From NCBI RefSeq assembly GCF_907164915.1, contig NC_061862.1, positions 121,671,533-121,735,532 on the forward strand: 64,000 nt of DNA, written 5' to 3'. This DNA comes from Impatiens glandulifera (lineage: Eukaryota; Streptophyta; Magnoliopsida; Ericales; Balsaminaceae). Below the pieces are notes generated by a model. That model was not told where the DNA came from. It saw nothing but the letters and a program-made list of their open reading frames with translations, and made no database searches. Shown piece by piece: positions 11,290 to 23,009 of this stretch. Position 1 is the stretch's first letter, and the number at the start of each line of letters is the position of its first letter. A program made the translations under genes and the position numbers.

Positions 11290-12860
11290 TTATATGATTT
11301 CATGCCTTTTTGAATCCAACAAATAATCGCACATATCTTCCTTTCCTTTTTTGTATCTAATATTGAGCCACAACAAATTGGGCACCAAAACCTTAAGCCC
11401 AATTCTACGAATTTTCGACCTTGCCTCTATGTCTATTGTCAAACGAATGAGCCTCATTACTAAGAACAATCCTATAACCGATCCTCCTACTTCTCCGATT
11501 ACGTTCCAACCTTTGTGATGTGCATCAAGTTGCAACATTTCCAAAACTAATTCCCGTCACCACCTTCATGGCCATATCTGTGGGATTTTTATCTATGTGA
11601 ACCTTCTCCACAATTACCACTCTACTCGCTATGACATCTCGAATGTAGTGAAGTCGTATGTTGATGTTCTTTGCATGATCGTGAAACATCGAGTACTTGG
11701 ACAAGTGTATGGCGCTTTGGTTATCGTAAAACAACTCCACTTTATTGTGTTTTACCCCAAATCCACCCACGAGACTCTTCAACCAAAGTGCCTCCTTGAC
11801 GCGCTTGTCACATCGATATACTCGACCTCTATTATTGAAAGGCAAATACGGATTGTAATTGTGCATTGCATCTTACCAAGTATCAAAATAGGGTAAACAC
11901 ATATCTTGTTAGGGATCTTCTCTTGTCCAAGTTACTTGCAAAATCAGCATCAACATATCATCTCAACTTATCATCAAATACATCCGCCCGTTTAAAACAA
12001 AGACCGAAATCTAAGGATCCCCCAAAGTAACGGATAACCCACTTTGTCACCTCTCAATGTTCTTTCCCTGGGTTTTCCATAAAGAAACTAACAAGACTGA
12101 CCGCGTGAGCAAGATCGGGTCGTGTACATACTATGGCATACATTAGGATCCCGACGAAACTCACATATGGGGTGTTTGTCATTCTCATATTTTCCTTCTC
12201 AGTACTCGGTGATATCCTTGAGGAGAGATTGAAATGAGAAGCTTATGGAATTTGAACCACCATAGCGTTAGATATCCCGAACTTTGCGACCACGTTTTAG
12301 AGTTAGTCACTTTGAGACGCGAACATAGAACCTTTCTCCCAATCCCACTCAATCACCATCCTCAAAATTTTCTTTTCTTGTCCCATATCCTTTATTTCGA
12401 ACTCACTCTCGAGAAAAATATTGACCTTGCGAATATCTTCCTTGTTTCCCGATGTGATTAACATATCATCCACGTATAACAATAGGAAGACCCCGCGATT
12501 ATCAACCCACTTGACATAGACACAACTATCGAAATTTCTTCTCACGAAATTGTTACAAACCATGAAATCATCAAAGCGCAAATACTATTGTCAAGGGAAT
12601 TGTTTCAAACTATAAAGCAAACGTTTAAGGAGACATGCCTTTCCTTCATCAACGGATTTGACAAACCCCTCAGGCTATTAGATATCAATCTCACCTTAAA
12701 CATTGGCTTATTATTATCTCTACAGCTTCTTTGCACTTGAACACCCACTTTGAACCAACCATCCGCTGATTTTTAGTTTGTCCACCAATTCTCATGTCTT
12801 GTTTTTGTTAAGCGATGTCATCTCCTCCGTGTCCATCTTAATTCGTCTCGTATTTAACAT
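11290..12860 (-). pseudogene. Copia pol relic: reverse transcriptase and RNase H
   Basis: Minus-strand pieces run in pol order. Near 12730 is a WVFK-like motif. Near 12640-12580 is LLKRLLYSLKQ, then RFDDFMV. In the piece 12581-12303 are SCVY and the catalytic LLYVDDMLI box, whose YVDD is intact. Near 12060-11960 is VTKWVIRYFGG, then YVDADFA and LDKRRSLT. In 11866-11525 is RNase H with ELFYDNQSAIHLSK and HIDKNPTDM, and 11544-11290 is the tail LQLDAHHKGW. The pieces are in different frames with stops, so it is non-functional. gag pieces lie just upstream on the same strand. Confidence 0.85.
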
Positions 12861-13009
12861 TTATTACTAAAAATATATATAAAGTAGATAATTATGGATG
12901 TAAAATAATTTGTTATCTAAATTATAAAATATAGTTTAGGTCTTAAAATTATTTTATAAAAATTAATAGAAAATTTTAAAATTATATAAATGCATTGATT
13001 ACTTGTTTG

Positions 13010-13900
13010 AGTAGTGATCAATAATATGTTTCAGTTTCTTGTTCTTCCACAAAATTTGAGGAGGCTTTTCTTTGATTTTCATTGTCCAATCTTATGTAAC
13101 ATTCAGTCTTGTAGTGTCCAAATCTATGGCATCCAAAACACTCCACATTTGATATGTCATAGTTTCTTCCTTAGCTTCCTCTACCTCGGCCTCCTCCTTT
13201 TTCATACGATAAATCAACATAGGTGGATATATGTAGAAATTATTCTTCGATAGGCATGTCGCTGTTTATTTTCTAATAATCAATTATCAATGAACTTTGT
13301 AATTCATCAAATTATAAATTGTCTATATCCTTTGATTCCTCAATTGAGCCTACAACATAATTGTATTTTATTGCTAAAGACTTCACCTCCACAATGACTA
13401 GATCTTCTATCTTCTAACCAAGAAATCTCATTTTATTTGATACTATCATAGATTTTACAAAATAACTTTTAAAAGATTCTTCATCTTCAATAAATGAAAC
13501 TATTTTCTTAGGTCTTACAACTGGGCTATATTTGTTCAACTAGAGTCATGAATATTTTTTCTTCATTGAATCTCATATATCTTTTGTTGTTTCTTTTCTA
13601 AGCATTGTTTTTCCAAAATCAAACGATCAATGACTTCTAACAAATAGTTCATTGCTTTTAGATCTTTCAATTTCAAATTTATCTACATTATAATAGAATT
13701 CGTGATTTCTGGAATACTTGTTTCAATGATTTTCCAGGACTCTTTGATCTTAATTTTTTTCCGTCAATATGCTCTACTGCAATATAAGTCCCATTTTTTC
13801 CACTTTCTTCTGATAAATTAGTAACACACGGATACTCACAATATAAGAAATAATTTATGCTCACTCACGATATATAAAAAAAAATTAACTTTGCAAAGAG
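13010..13900 (-). pseudogene. Copia gag relic with CCHC zinc knuckle
   Basis: Minus-strand translation shows a UBN2-type gag: DLKAMNYLLEVIDRLIL around 13660-13610, then NKMRFLG near 13430, an RGRG-like basic linker, and a zinc knuckle CFGCHRFGHYKTEC near 13150-13110 (C-x2-C-x4-H-x4-C). Several stops and frameshifts are present. It is upstream of the pol relic in the same orientation, so the two are one element of which ~2.6 kb remains. No LTRs or target duplication were found. Short open frames in this interval (for example 13014-13253 on the plus strand) are antisense shadows. Confidence 0.75.
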
Positions 13901-14445
13901 AAATTTCTCCTATTATTCATAAACAATTTATATTCTATTTATATAGACTTGCTAAAACAACTAACGAGCTAATTTAGTGGGAAATAAAAGTAGTGCCACT
14001 AATCTAGAAAATAATTAAACGTATCGAAAAATAAACCACTAAAAGACTAAATCAATTTATAACTGAATTCTTAAATTTTAGCTAAAAAATGGTTCAGTCT
14101 CTAAGTGCTTGAGCCCATCATAATTCTGAGTCAATAGGAGGAGGGAACTTAGCTGACTGATCATTCTAAATGGAGGAGACTAATGAGTAATAATCTCTTC
14201 ATTGCCTTAGTCTGCAACATCATTATTTGAAAATAGAATAGAATGGATGTGTCGTCTTTTAAGATTGAATCTAAAGAACTCATATCAAGATGAAGGTGAA
14301 AGTGAAAGTTTTTCCCATAGTAGGACTTAGAAAAAAATGAATGTACAATGTATAAAAGGAATTTGTGAATATTTTTAACATAAATTTACGGTTTTATAAC
14401 ATTCTAAATATTTTTAGATATTTATGGTATAAATTCAAATAAAAA

Positions 14446-14545
14446 TAAATGTATAAGGATCAATTTCAAACAAAAATAAATGTATAAGGATCAATTTCAA
14501 ACAAAAATAAATGTATAATGAACAATTTCAATATACAAGATTTAT
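14446..14545. repeat. ~31-bp tandem repeat, about 3 copies
   Basis: AAATAAATGTATAAGGATCA followed by ATTTCAAACAA is repeated twice nearly perfectly, then in a diverged third copy. The surrounding 13.9-14.67 kb holds no gene. Confidence 0.8.
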
Positions 14546-14677
14546 AAGGAACAATTTCAAAAATATATATATATAATTAGATATTTAAAATTTAATTAAA
14601 TGTATATGAAACATTATATCCATTCCTCTTTATTATTATATATATATATATAGTTAATTTACAACCGATATTATAAA

Positions 14678-14845
14678 TGTTAAATTCTTAGAAAAAGAGG
14701 TAAACTAAATTGTATTATTGATGTTTTTTTCAAACAATTATTTCTCATATATATATATCTCACAACTAACTAAACATGAATAAAACGAAGTAACTAACTA
14801 TTTAATCTAATTAACAGTTTATTAAACTGTATTATTATTTTTACA
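14678..14845 (-). repeat. 3' LTR of short-LTR element
   Basis: 168 bp. It starts TGTTAAATTCTTA and ends ATTATTTTTACA. Compared with the other LTR it has ~85 bp of extra sequence after the first 13 bases, including a TATATATATA tract. The outer part (AGTAACTAACTATTTAATC... to the end) matches the 83-bp partner. Confidence 0.7.
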
Positions 14846-15542
14846 TCCTCCTTGAGGAGAAACATAGTAGATTAGATGAAGTTTTACTTTGACAAAACAA
14901 GTCGATGAAACATCAAGTCTTCAGCAAACCGAATTTAGTAAGCTCTATTTTTTCTAACTACCCAACATAGACAACCAAACAAGCCCAACTCATTAAGCTC
15001 TATTTTTTTCATCAAGCTTCATCCGATATAGATAGCTCAATCTTCGTTACTCCAATCCACAATAATCATCATGAATGGTATTTTCTTCATCAGCTATCAG
15101 GTTTCAACCTTTACAGCTTTAGTTTTTTTCTTTTAAATAAAGCCAATTTAGCATTTTTTTGGTATTGACGAATCTTGTCGACAAATCACTTTTTTTTTGC
15201 GATTATGAGGGAATGTTACTGTACAACGTGAATACTATCAAAATCTCATTTTGATACGAGAAAAACATCATTTCATCGAATAAACATTTACCAAGTAAAC
15301 TAATGCAAACACCTTCCTTGTCTTGAGCACCTCATCCAATTTCACCACAGTCGAGATTATAACTTCCTCTATCTCAACAAACTATTGTTCTATTCTAATA
15401 TATCACGCTTCTCTACTTCAGTTTCATTCTCAACATCTATGTAATTTGGTTGTTTATGGTTAAACCCTTTTTATTCATCCATTTCTTCCAATCCCCTATT
15501 AGATTTCACCATCTTCATAGCATCAAGATCAATTCTTTGAAC

Positions 15543-18534
15543 TAGAGGTCAGTAGTGGGCTGGGCTGGCCCTGCCCAGCACATCCACAACCCATTTTTGG
15601 CCTGGACCGGCACGACGAGTTTTGACGGGCCATAGGTCAACACGATAACATATCATAGGTTGGGCTGGGTTTGATTTTTTTAGCCCATAGGCTCGGCCTG
15701 GTCCGGCCCGCTAATAGCCCATGGCACGGCCCGACCCACAGCCCGGCACGGCACATTAGTAAATATAAAGACAAAAAAACGGGAACAAAAAACGGTAACA
15801 AAAAAACAGTCTACGGACTCTATAAATTGAATATTTTTCTTCATTTTCAAATCACCTATTCTTCTCTCTCTTAATTATCTTTTCTCAAGAACTCAACTTC
15901 ATTAATTGATCTTCTCTCTCAAGTTTTAACATTTAATTATCATTTCTCATTTCATCTATATTTTTTTCTACTAATCACTAATGACAAATTTTGGAAGTTC
16001 TTTTTCTAGTGATGCAATAAGTGCGCGACAAAGAAGACATGTCATTAAAGATGTCTCACCATTTCATCATCAAGAGGATGAAGATGATGAACTCCATGTC
16101 AATGATGAATCCAGGAACAAGTTCCAAATATGGTTGCGCCTTCAATTGATACAACATGATCAGGTAACACTAACACTAAGAGAGGTCGAACTAGTAAGGT
16201 ATGGAATCATTTTGATGTATTAGAATCAGGCACTACAAGTAAGTGTAAAACATGTTCATAAATTTATTCTTGTAAAAGTTCTAGTGGTACAGGACATCTA
16301 AAAGGACATATATTAACACATACAACTCTTGAAACTGCTCAAACTCAACTAATTAATGCAACCAAAATTTTTAAAGTTGATGAAGAAATTGATAAATATG
16401 AACTAACTAGGTTGATTATAACAAATTAATATCCATTTTCCATGCTAGAATAAAAAATAAATTCTTAGGGCGGTCAATAATTCTTTGCAACCTACTTTTA
16501 AAACAATTTTTGCTCGTACGGTTACACGTCAAATTATGATTTTGTTTAATGAAGAAAAAACTAAATTAATGGAATATATTTTATCTCATCAAATAAATTT
16601 TTGAATAACTAGTGATATTTGGGATACTTGTTTAGGAGATCATTATTTGTGTAAAACGACTCATTTTGTAAATAATTCACATATTTGTAAACGAATAATA
16701 TATTTTAGAAAATTTAACACTTTACATACCGGCGCTAATATAACTTCTATAATAGATGAATGTTTAAAAGAATATAATTTTACAAATAGATTAATTTTGA
16801 TAAGTTTTGACAATGCAAGTAATAATAATAATGCTATTACTAGGTTAGAGAGAATGTTAGAAAAAGTTTTAGATGTTTCTTTATTTCACGTTAAATGTAT
16901 GTGTTATATAATAAACCTTATTGTTTAAGATGACTTAAGTGTTTTTCAACCAATTGTTCAAAAAATTAAAGATATAGTATATGTTTTACGTTCTTCACAC
17001 AAAATTATAATTTATATAAAATAATTTGTCGCCAATTAAATGTAAAACCATTAACAATTCCAAACATTTGTATTACAAGATGGAATTCAACCTATATAAC
17101 ATTAAATAAATGTGTTAGATTAAGAAGACCATTAATGATTTTTGTTGATCAATATTGTTATTCTGATTTTATAGTAGAAGATTTTAAATTTGATTTAGCT
17201 TATAAAATTTCTAATTTTTTTAAGTTTTTTTCGATACAACTAATATTTTATCAACTATTTATACACCTACATGTCATAAAGCTTTTCAAACTATAATCGG
17301 AATGGAAATTCATTTTCAAAAATATAAAAGTGATCCACTTTTTAATGAGTTTATCCCTCACATGGAATTAAAGTTCTTAAAATACTTTACGGATATTCAG
17401 CTATTATATTGTATAGCTTATGTTTTAGATCCTAGATCTAAAATATCTGTAGTAGCATCTTGCTTAGATAACCATTATATATATATGTAAAATTATTACA
17501 TCAAATCCAAATTTAATTACTAAAGATAAATATAAACAATATTTAAATCCACAATTATGTACTCATAATAAAATAAAAGAAATAAATGAACTTATTAAAA
17601 AATTATATAATAAATATAAAACAAAATATTTTCCATTAATTAGACAACAAACTCAACAATCCGAAACTCAAAATTTTCAAAATGAGGATGACAACACTTT
17701 AAACATGTTTTTTCATATCGACTTTCTCATGCTAGTAGTAGCTACGGTGTTTCGTCAGATTCTTTTGACGAAATAGCCGCTTATAATAATATTTTTAATG
17801 AGGATCCAATGTCTGATATTGATCTTCTAAAATAGTGGGGGAGACAAAACAAATATACTTCCAGTTTTACAATTAAAAGCTCGGGATATTTTCACCCCTC
17901 CTGTATCTACTATTCCTTCAGAACAAGCATTCTCTGGTTCCAAGAGATTGTTGAGTCCTAAGAGGACGAATATGAAAGAGTTGAATGTACAAATGTGTAT
18001 TCTTTTGAAGGATTGGTTCGATGCGGAGATTAATGAACAATATTAAGGTTGTATTTGAGAAAATGAAGGCACATCAGATACTGATTCCGAGGAAGCTGTA
18101 GAAGACAACTGATTATAGAACATTTCAGATTTAATCTAAGATAAGTTAGAACTACGTGAGGGTCTTATTTTTACAAATTTAAGGTATGCAAATTTGTAAG
18201 ATACGTAGGCAACTCGAAAGGGTGCGATCCCATATTTTTTTAAAATTATTTTTTTAGAAGGCTAACAAGGTTGTTATACGGTCCGGTCCAGCCCGTTGGC
18301 ACGGCATGACACGGAACGGTTCAGCACGGCACGGGAAGCACGACATGGCTCGGCACGGAACGACACGACACTGCTCGACACGACATGAGCCAACAGGCCG
18401 GGCTGGGCCAAAATATTTTACTGTTAGGCACGACATGAGCACGACACGATTAACATGAGGTACGGCATGACACGACATGTATCACTGTTTGGCACGAAAG
18501 GCTGGGCCGGAGCCCGACCTGATGTCGACCTCTA
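15543..18534 (+). mobile_element. hAT transposon, 2992 bp, 8-bp target duplication
   Basis: It starts TAGAGGTCAGTAGTGGGC and ends GACCTGATGTCGACCTCTA, giving imperfect terminal inverted repeats. Perfect 8-bp duplications CTTTGAAC lie at 15535-15542 and 18535-18542. The subterminal regions (15550-15760 and 18270-18520) are GC-rich and full of CGGCACG / GGCCCG motifs in both orientations. These are likely transposase binding sites, and they explain the apparent frame at 18254-18478. The element carries its own broken transposase. Confidence 0.92.
15981..18110 (+). pseudogene. hAT transposase (RICESLEEPER/Ac-like), broken
   Basis: Pieces run in order. The start is an acidic N terminus at 15981. 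At 16180-16330 is a BED zinc finger (VWNHFDVLESG...CKTC...GTGHLKGHILTH). At 16647-16928 is the DDE core (TGANITSIIDECLKEYNFTN, ISFDNASNN, CMCYIINLIV). At 17302-17490 comes a region with VLDPRSK. At 17870-18040 is the C-terminal dimerisation domain (STIPSEQAFSGSKRLLSPKR, CILLKDWFDAE). Several frameshifts and stops (for example just after 16223 and at 16926) disable it. hAT transposases cut and paste DNA in the nucleus; this copy could only be mobilised in trans. Confidence 0.88.
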
Positions 18535-18542
18535 CTTTGAAC

Positions 18543-19199
18543 TTCATCCTATTCTTGTTGTTATCCATGTCCACTCATTTCATCAATGGATTTATCAACA
18601 CTAAATTCTTCTAATATTTCATCAAGATTGTTAATTTCGTTTGAAACCTCCTCCTCAGCCTTATTAAAGTCTAAATAATTGCAAGATAGAAACTAAACCA
18701 GTAATCATAAGCATGGTTTTAGTCGTTGTATTGATGAAGAATCTAAACCATTTGAATGAGTGTTTAACTTCACAATCTACAGGATTCTTCTCCTTTGATT
18801 GAACTGTATATAAGATGATTCCATTCTGACCAAACTATTGTTGGGCTTGAAAGTGAGATTTCGATATGGTGGATGACTCATTCATCTTCTTTGTCGACGT
18901 CGTTTTCTTCAACGCCCTTTGAATTAATCTCATTATTGTATCCATTCTCTTTATCTGCACATTGTTGTAGCTTGTTCACCATCTGTTGAGCCAATGCTTT
19001 GTGGATGTAATTGGTGATCTTGGTCCTAAATTTCGAAGCTCAAGATATGATTGAATTTCATCTTAATCATTCTCCCTCTCCTTCTCTGTATCTCTCACTC
19101 ATTTTTTTGGTGGAATTATCGCCATCAACACTAATTTTTTTAACTTTGACAATGATCTCCTTACTTGTCACTTCCTTTTCCATCACAATTAAAATTTAG
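18543..19199. other. Internal region of short-LTR element, no recognised gene
   Basis: Continues 14846-15542 across the hAT insertion. On the minus strand short readable pieces occur (for example ALAQQMVNKLQQCADKENGY near 18990-18940) but no family is recognised. They may be further captured sequence. Confidence 0.4.
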
Positions 19200-19308
19200 G
19201 CTCGGATACATAAGATCTTCTTTAGATCATCTTGTGATGCATTCTTTGGGCTCCATGTACTTCACAATACTTGGTGTTGTCGTTTTTCTTAGGCGCTCTC
19301 CCGAACAT
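19200..19308 (-). pseudogene. Captured 5' exon of a type-I DnaJ (HSP40) co-chaperone
   Basis: Starting at the ATG whose complement is at 19306-19308, the minus strand reads MFGRAPKKNDNTKYCEVHGA, the conserved start of plant DnaJ homologs of the ANJ1/J2/J3 class. The frame then slips by one base, and the alternative frame reads KNASQDDLKK, the next conserved J-domain segment. The similarity ends after DDLKK, so the HPD motif, Gly/Phe region and zinc fingers are missing. It lies inside the short-LTR element, and the sequence upstream to 19657 may be its captured 5' UTR. The family match is from known conserved sequence; capture by the element is inference from its position between LTRs. Confidence 0.78.
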
Positions 19309-19657
19309 TTTCGATAATCAATCACTTAATTAAAGATCGAAAACTCTAAAAAAGAGGGGGAACGTAAGAAACCACAACAAGAGGATACTAGGCTTCAAGA
19401 GATATATTGTTCTTCCTTCTAATTTCTTGGTTGTTCGATTCTTTTCTTACAGATCATTCAGAAAAGACGGAGGCAAGACATTGATGCTACCAGAAACTCT
19501 TTTTTCTTTAATCAGAAATCTTGATCATCGTTTCTCATCATCTTCAACAAGAATTGCATAAACTCATGATTCATCAATAAATCATCTACTGATGGAGAGA
19601 GAGTCACCGATAGGGAATATAGTAGTTTGTCTTCAAGATTAAAACCGTTTAATACCA

Positions 19658-19740
19658 TGTTAAATTCTTAAATAGTAACTATTTAAATCATTTAGTTACT
19701 AACTAATTAATAATTTATTAAATTGTATTATTATTTTACA
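19658..19740 (-). repeat. 5' LTR of short-LTR element
   Basis: 83 bp, TGTTAAATTCTTA...TTATTTTACA, flanked outside by ATAAA and inside by a degenerate primer-binding complement (AATACCA at 19651-19657). Confidence 0.7.
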
Positions 19741-20239
19741 ATAAATCTAAGACGAATACAAATTTTGAAATCACACAACAGTTGGAATATATTTTTCAGT
19801 AAAACAATCGATCGAAACAAACCGCTTAAATACTTAGTTTTATATATAGGTTTTATATAAAAATAGAATGTGTTTGGTTGTTTATTTAGAATTAGCATTT
19901 GATTAGTAGTTTGGATCCTCTGCTACCGAATAGGGTATTTTCCTGTTCCAGACCAATTACAATTTAACATCATTATTTTAATATTAAATCAGGAGTCGAG
20001 TTGAAAGGAAGATATAGAGAACCAGAACCTATATTTATTTTCGGGTTCATCTAAAGCATTATATAAAACTGAATTAAGAAATGCGCTATTAAATGAAGCT
20101 TCCTTTATTTTACTCCATTTTATAAATTTATAAGCTTGTAAGAAATTTCATGAAAAAATACTAACACATTAATTTAAAGACCTTTAAGCGTTCAAGTAAA
20201 AACTTTTATTCCTTAATGCGTACCCTACTAGAGAATTAT

Positions 20240-20605
20240 AAATGCTGAAACAAACGCTAACCTGTGAACATTGCTTCACTATGTATTTTCAGCACTTAAA
20301 TGAGTGTAACAAGCGCTACCTAGTGAAGTTTTATTCATTTCTATCAACTGCGATAATAGGTGGAGTGAAACAAGCGCTACCTAGTGATACTTTTTTCATG
20401 TCTATTTACAACGCTAATAAGAGGAGTAAAATAAACGTTGTCTTGTGATGCTTGCTTCATTTCGATTTACTGCGCTAATATGAGTAGTGAAACAAGCGAT
20501 ACCTAGTGATGTTTGCTTCACTTTTATTTACACCGCTAATAGGAGAAGTGAGACAAGCGCTACCTAGTGATACTTGATTTATTTTTGTTTACAACGATAA
20601 TAGGA
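20240..20605. repeat. ~61-bp satellite in left TIR
   Basis: Six copies of a ~61-bp unit containing AAGCGCTACCTAGTGAT, a TTGCTTCATTT-like segment, and TTTACAACGCTAATAGGAG. The same array, inverted, is at 26245-26585. The open frame at 20242-20448 falls entirely within it and is not a gene. Confidence 0.85.
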
Positions 20606-20739
20606 GTTAATTTATGTGAAGCTAACTTCACTCACTAAAGGAATAAAAACAGAATTTTCCCATTACAATCCCACTATTCATTTTCTCCTCCTACTATTCA
20701 CTTTCTCTCTCAGCGATCATCTTTCAACTTTCAAACCCT

Positions 20740-20915
20740 AGTACTATTCTTCTACGCTACGAAGATTTCTTGCAAAAATGTCACAAAACGATGACAATAA
20801 CATGCTAGTGGAAGTATCCAACGCCCAAGAAATCGTCTTGGTAGTATGTAACAGCATTAACGAAATCGTCCTTATATTCAACAACAACGCTAAAGATAAA
20901 TCGGAGAGGTAGTTT
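20740..20915 (+). other. Leader and first coding exon copied in left TIR
   Basis: After AAACCCTAG and a pyrimidine-rich stretch the sequence reads ATGTCACAAAACGATGACAA, giving MSQNDDNNMLVEVSN... for ~44 codons and ending at a GT-like donor (AGAGGTAGTTT). The same start occurs inverted at 26098 in the right TIR, where it points at the internal Ulp1-like piece. In this left arm it points at the nested Copia element. A TIR-borne promoter plus first exon is a known Mutator arrangement. Confidence 0.5.
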
Positions 20916-21158
20916 ATTTTGATTAATATTGTGTTTTTAGTATTTTCATTAGTATTACACCAGTTTATTTCATTTCATTTATAAATTACTACTTTTTTCT
21001 CTTACTTAAAATTTTATCTTTCATAAAAAGGGCTTTTAAGTTCATATCATCTTTATCAATAAAAAGGTTAAAAGTCCATCAAAATAGCATTGTTTTTTTT
21101 CTTGGTTTTTTTCCATTTTCGGGCACTTTCAGCCAATCCTGATAGTGTGAATTTATAC

Positions 21159-22669
21159 TATTAGGATCTAGATCGGGGATGGGGAACCGGGGTCCGTCCA
21201 GTTTACTCTTTCTAATAACACTCAACGGTTGGTGTTTAATCCGGTTAGAGATAAACACCGGGTTTAAATACTACAAAGGCTGTCACAAACACTTGAACCG
21301 AGTTCAAGTGCGGAAGTGGTTTGTTTTAGATTGAAGCAACACACACACAGGATGAATAGAGATAGGTTTTGGAGAATATCGGTTTGGAGATTAGGAGGTC
21401 GGTTTAAGGTTTAGTGAATCGGTTAGAATGATGTATTTCGGTTATAACAGTGTGAGTCGGTTAGAAAGCAGAACCGGTAGAAAGTAAAGAACAAGACACA
21501 GGTTTTTATGGATGTTCGGAGATAAAACTCCTACGTCACCCCTTCTTCTCGAAACCGTGAGAAGGATATTCACTAAGGAATACACAAACACAATACATGA
21601 TCGAGTCTTATTTACTGCTCGATAAACACTCTCACAATTCTCACAGAAATTGTAATCACACTTCAAATGCACACTTAAACTTTGAATCTTGTAGAGAGAT
21701 AAACACAACTTGTAACTTCTTGGTTGTTGGCACTCTTAATTGTTGTAATTGTTCTCAATTTCTATAACTGCATTTACTCCTCTTCAGCTCCTTCTTTTAT
21801 AGGTGAAATGTGCCAACGGTCACATTTCTTCAACGGATACCTTTAGGGTAATCTTTGAATCTGATTGGTTGAGCAGAAGTTCAGCATTGCATTAATTGCG
21901 GTTTAAGCTTCCAAGGCATGGAGCAGACCGACTTCATTTGTCTTTTTACTTAATATGGCAACTGCCGGTTGGCCGGTTGCCTGTATCTGAAAGACTGCAC
22001 CTTTAACTTGTACCAAAATGGTAACTGTTTCTTCAGGCAATCTTCTGCAACCTTCAAAGTATCATCAGACTTGTATGGATAAGGCAATGTCACAGTCTGT
22101 TCCATTGATATCATTTTCCGCAGATACTCAAAGTGTTCGTTTGCACCAATTTTTAGATTGTACTTAGTTTGATAATCTTGACTTCTTTCTCTAAGTAGTC
22201 TCTTCATCGGTTTTCCGGTTGGATACTGCATTTCAGTTTAGGATGTCTACTGGTTGTTCATAGCTTCAGGTTAACCGGATAACTTCCGGTTTTGGATACA
22301 TCCTCTACTTCTTCTTCTAACTAGTTTGATTACTTGACCGGTTGGATTCTTGACCGTTTAGAGTTCTTGACAGGTTGGAGTTCTTGACCGGTTGGAGTTC
22401 TTGACAGGTTGGAGTTCTTGACCGGTTGGAGTTCTTGACCGGTTGAAGTTCTTGACAGGTTGAAGTTCTTGACCGGTTGGAGTTCTTGACCGGTTGGAGT
22501 TCTTGACTGGTTGAAATTCTTGACCGGTTGGAGTTTATACCGGTTGGAGTTCTTGACCGGTTGGAGTTCTTGACAGGTTGGAGTTCTTGACCGGTTGGAG
22601 TTCTTGACCGTTCTTGCACAATAAATTTGTTTTGTTAAGTTCTTATTAACCAGTCAATTTTATCTAACA
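21159..22669 (-). repeat. 3' LTR (minus orientation)
   Basis: 1511 bp. On the minus strand U3 contains the 17-bp VNTR (22330-22612) and the 93-codon frame at 22231-21950. The GGGGTGACGTAGGAG...ATCCATAAAA signature lies at ~21545-21500. The end reads ...GATCCTAATA, against the expected CCTAACA. Confidence 0.9.
22325..22615. repeat. 17-bp VNTR in LTR
   Basis: About 17 copies of TTCTTGACCGGTTGGAG, with variants ACAGG and GAAGT. Because 17 is not a multiple of 3, translation gives a 17-residue repeat (RSRTPTGQELQPVKNSN) on the minus strand. The same array occurs in the other LTR at 24815-25030 with fewer copies, which accounts for most of the LTR length difference. Confidence 0.9.
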
Positions 22670-22855
22670 ATTTTTCCATTTTTGATTATTTTATTTAAAA
22701 TATTCAAAATCATATAATAAGTAAGAAGTAGGTCGGTTTAAGAACCTTATGTTTGTTTGGTCGGTTTAAAAATCTTGTGTTTGTTTGGCCGGTTTCTGGA
22801 AAGCTTATGTTTGTTTGGACGGTTTTTGGGAAAACGGTTTGATTCAAAGAGATCA

Positions 22856-22990
22856 TTATTTCAAGAAGAATTTTGTATGAAAATTTTTGTAATCTAACAA
22901 TTTTAAAATATTTCTATGGGAAGAAAACTTAGACTCGAGAAGTGGCTTTGTGAGAATGTTAGCCACTTCATGCTTGTTCCCTTCATGTGA
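22856..22990 (-). pseudogene. Copia RNase H C-terminal remnant
   Basis: Minus strand reads TSHEGNKHEVANILTKPL then LESKFSSHRNILKLLDY, the conserved end of Copia RNase H (..A.ILTKPL..). It follows the gag frame directly, one frame off, so the whole protease-integrase-reverse transcriptase block is deleted. The same junction occurs at 41537-41650 and 43803-43916. Confidence 0.85.
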
Positions 22991-23009
22991 TGTGTCTGTC
23001 AGTAGTCGG

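Larger units (their letters stand above)
14678..19740 (-). mobile_element. Short-LTR (TRIM-like) element carrying a DnaJ exon; split by a hAT
   Basis: Two short LTRs begin TGTTAAATTCTTA and end TTATTATTTT(T)ACA. Perfect 5-bp target duplications ATAAA lie outside them at 14673-14677 and 19741-19745. Next to the right LTR the sequence TTAATACCA resembles a degraded primer-binding complement (TGATACCA). Next to the left LTR a minus-strand purine tract (AAGGAGGA) is visible. Orientation is therefore minus. After removing the nested hAT (15543-18534 plus one duplication) the element is ~2.06 kb, typical of small non-autonomous LTR elements. No pol is present; the recognisable cargo is a DnaJ 5' exon. 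Confidence 0.75.

Noticed and set aside
18254..18478. Cys/Arg-rich 74-residue frame
   Set aside because: It is the subterminal CGGCACG repeat zone of the hAT element.
22317..22619. Repetitive 100-residue protein (SRTPTGQELQPVKNSN)
   Set aside because: It is the 17-bp LTR VNTR read through in three frames.
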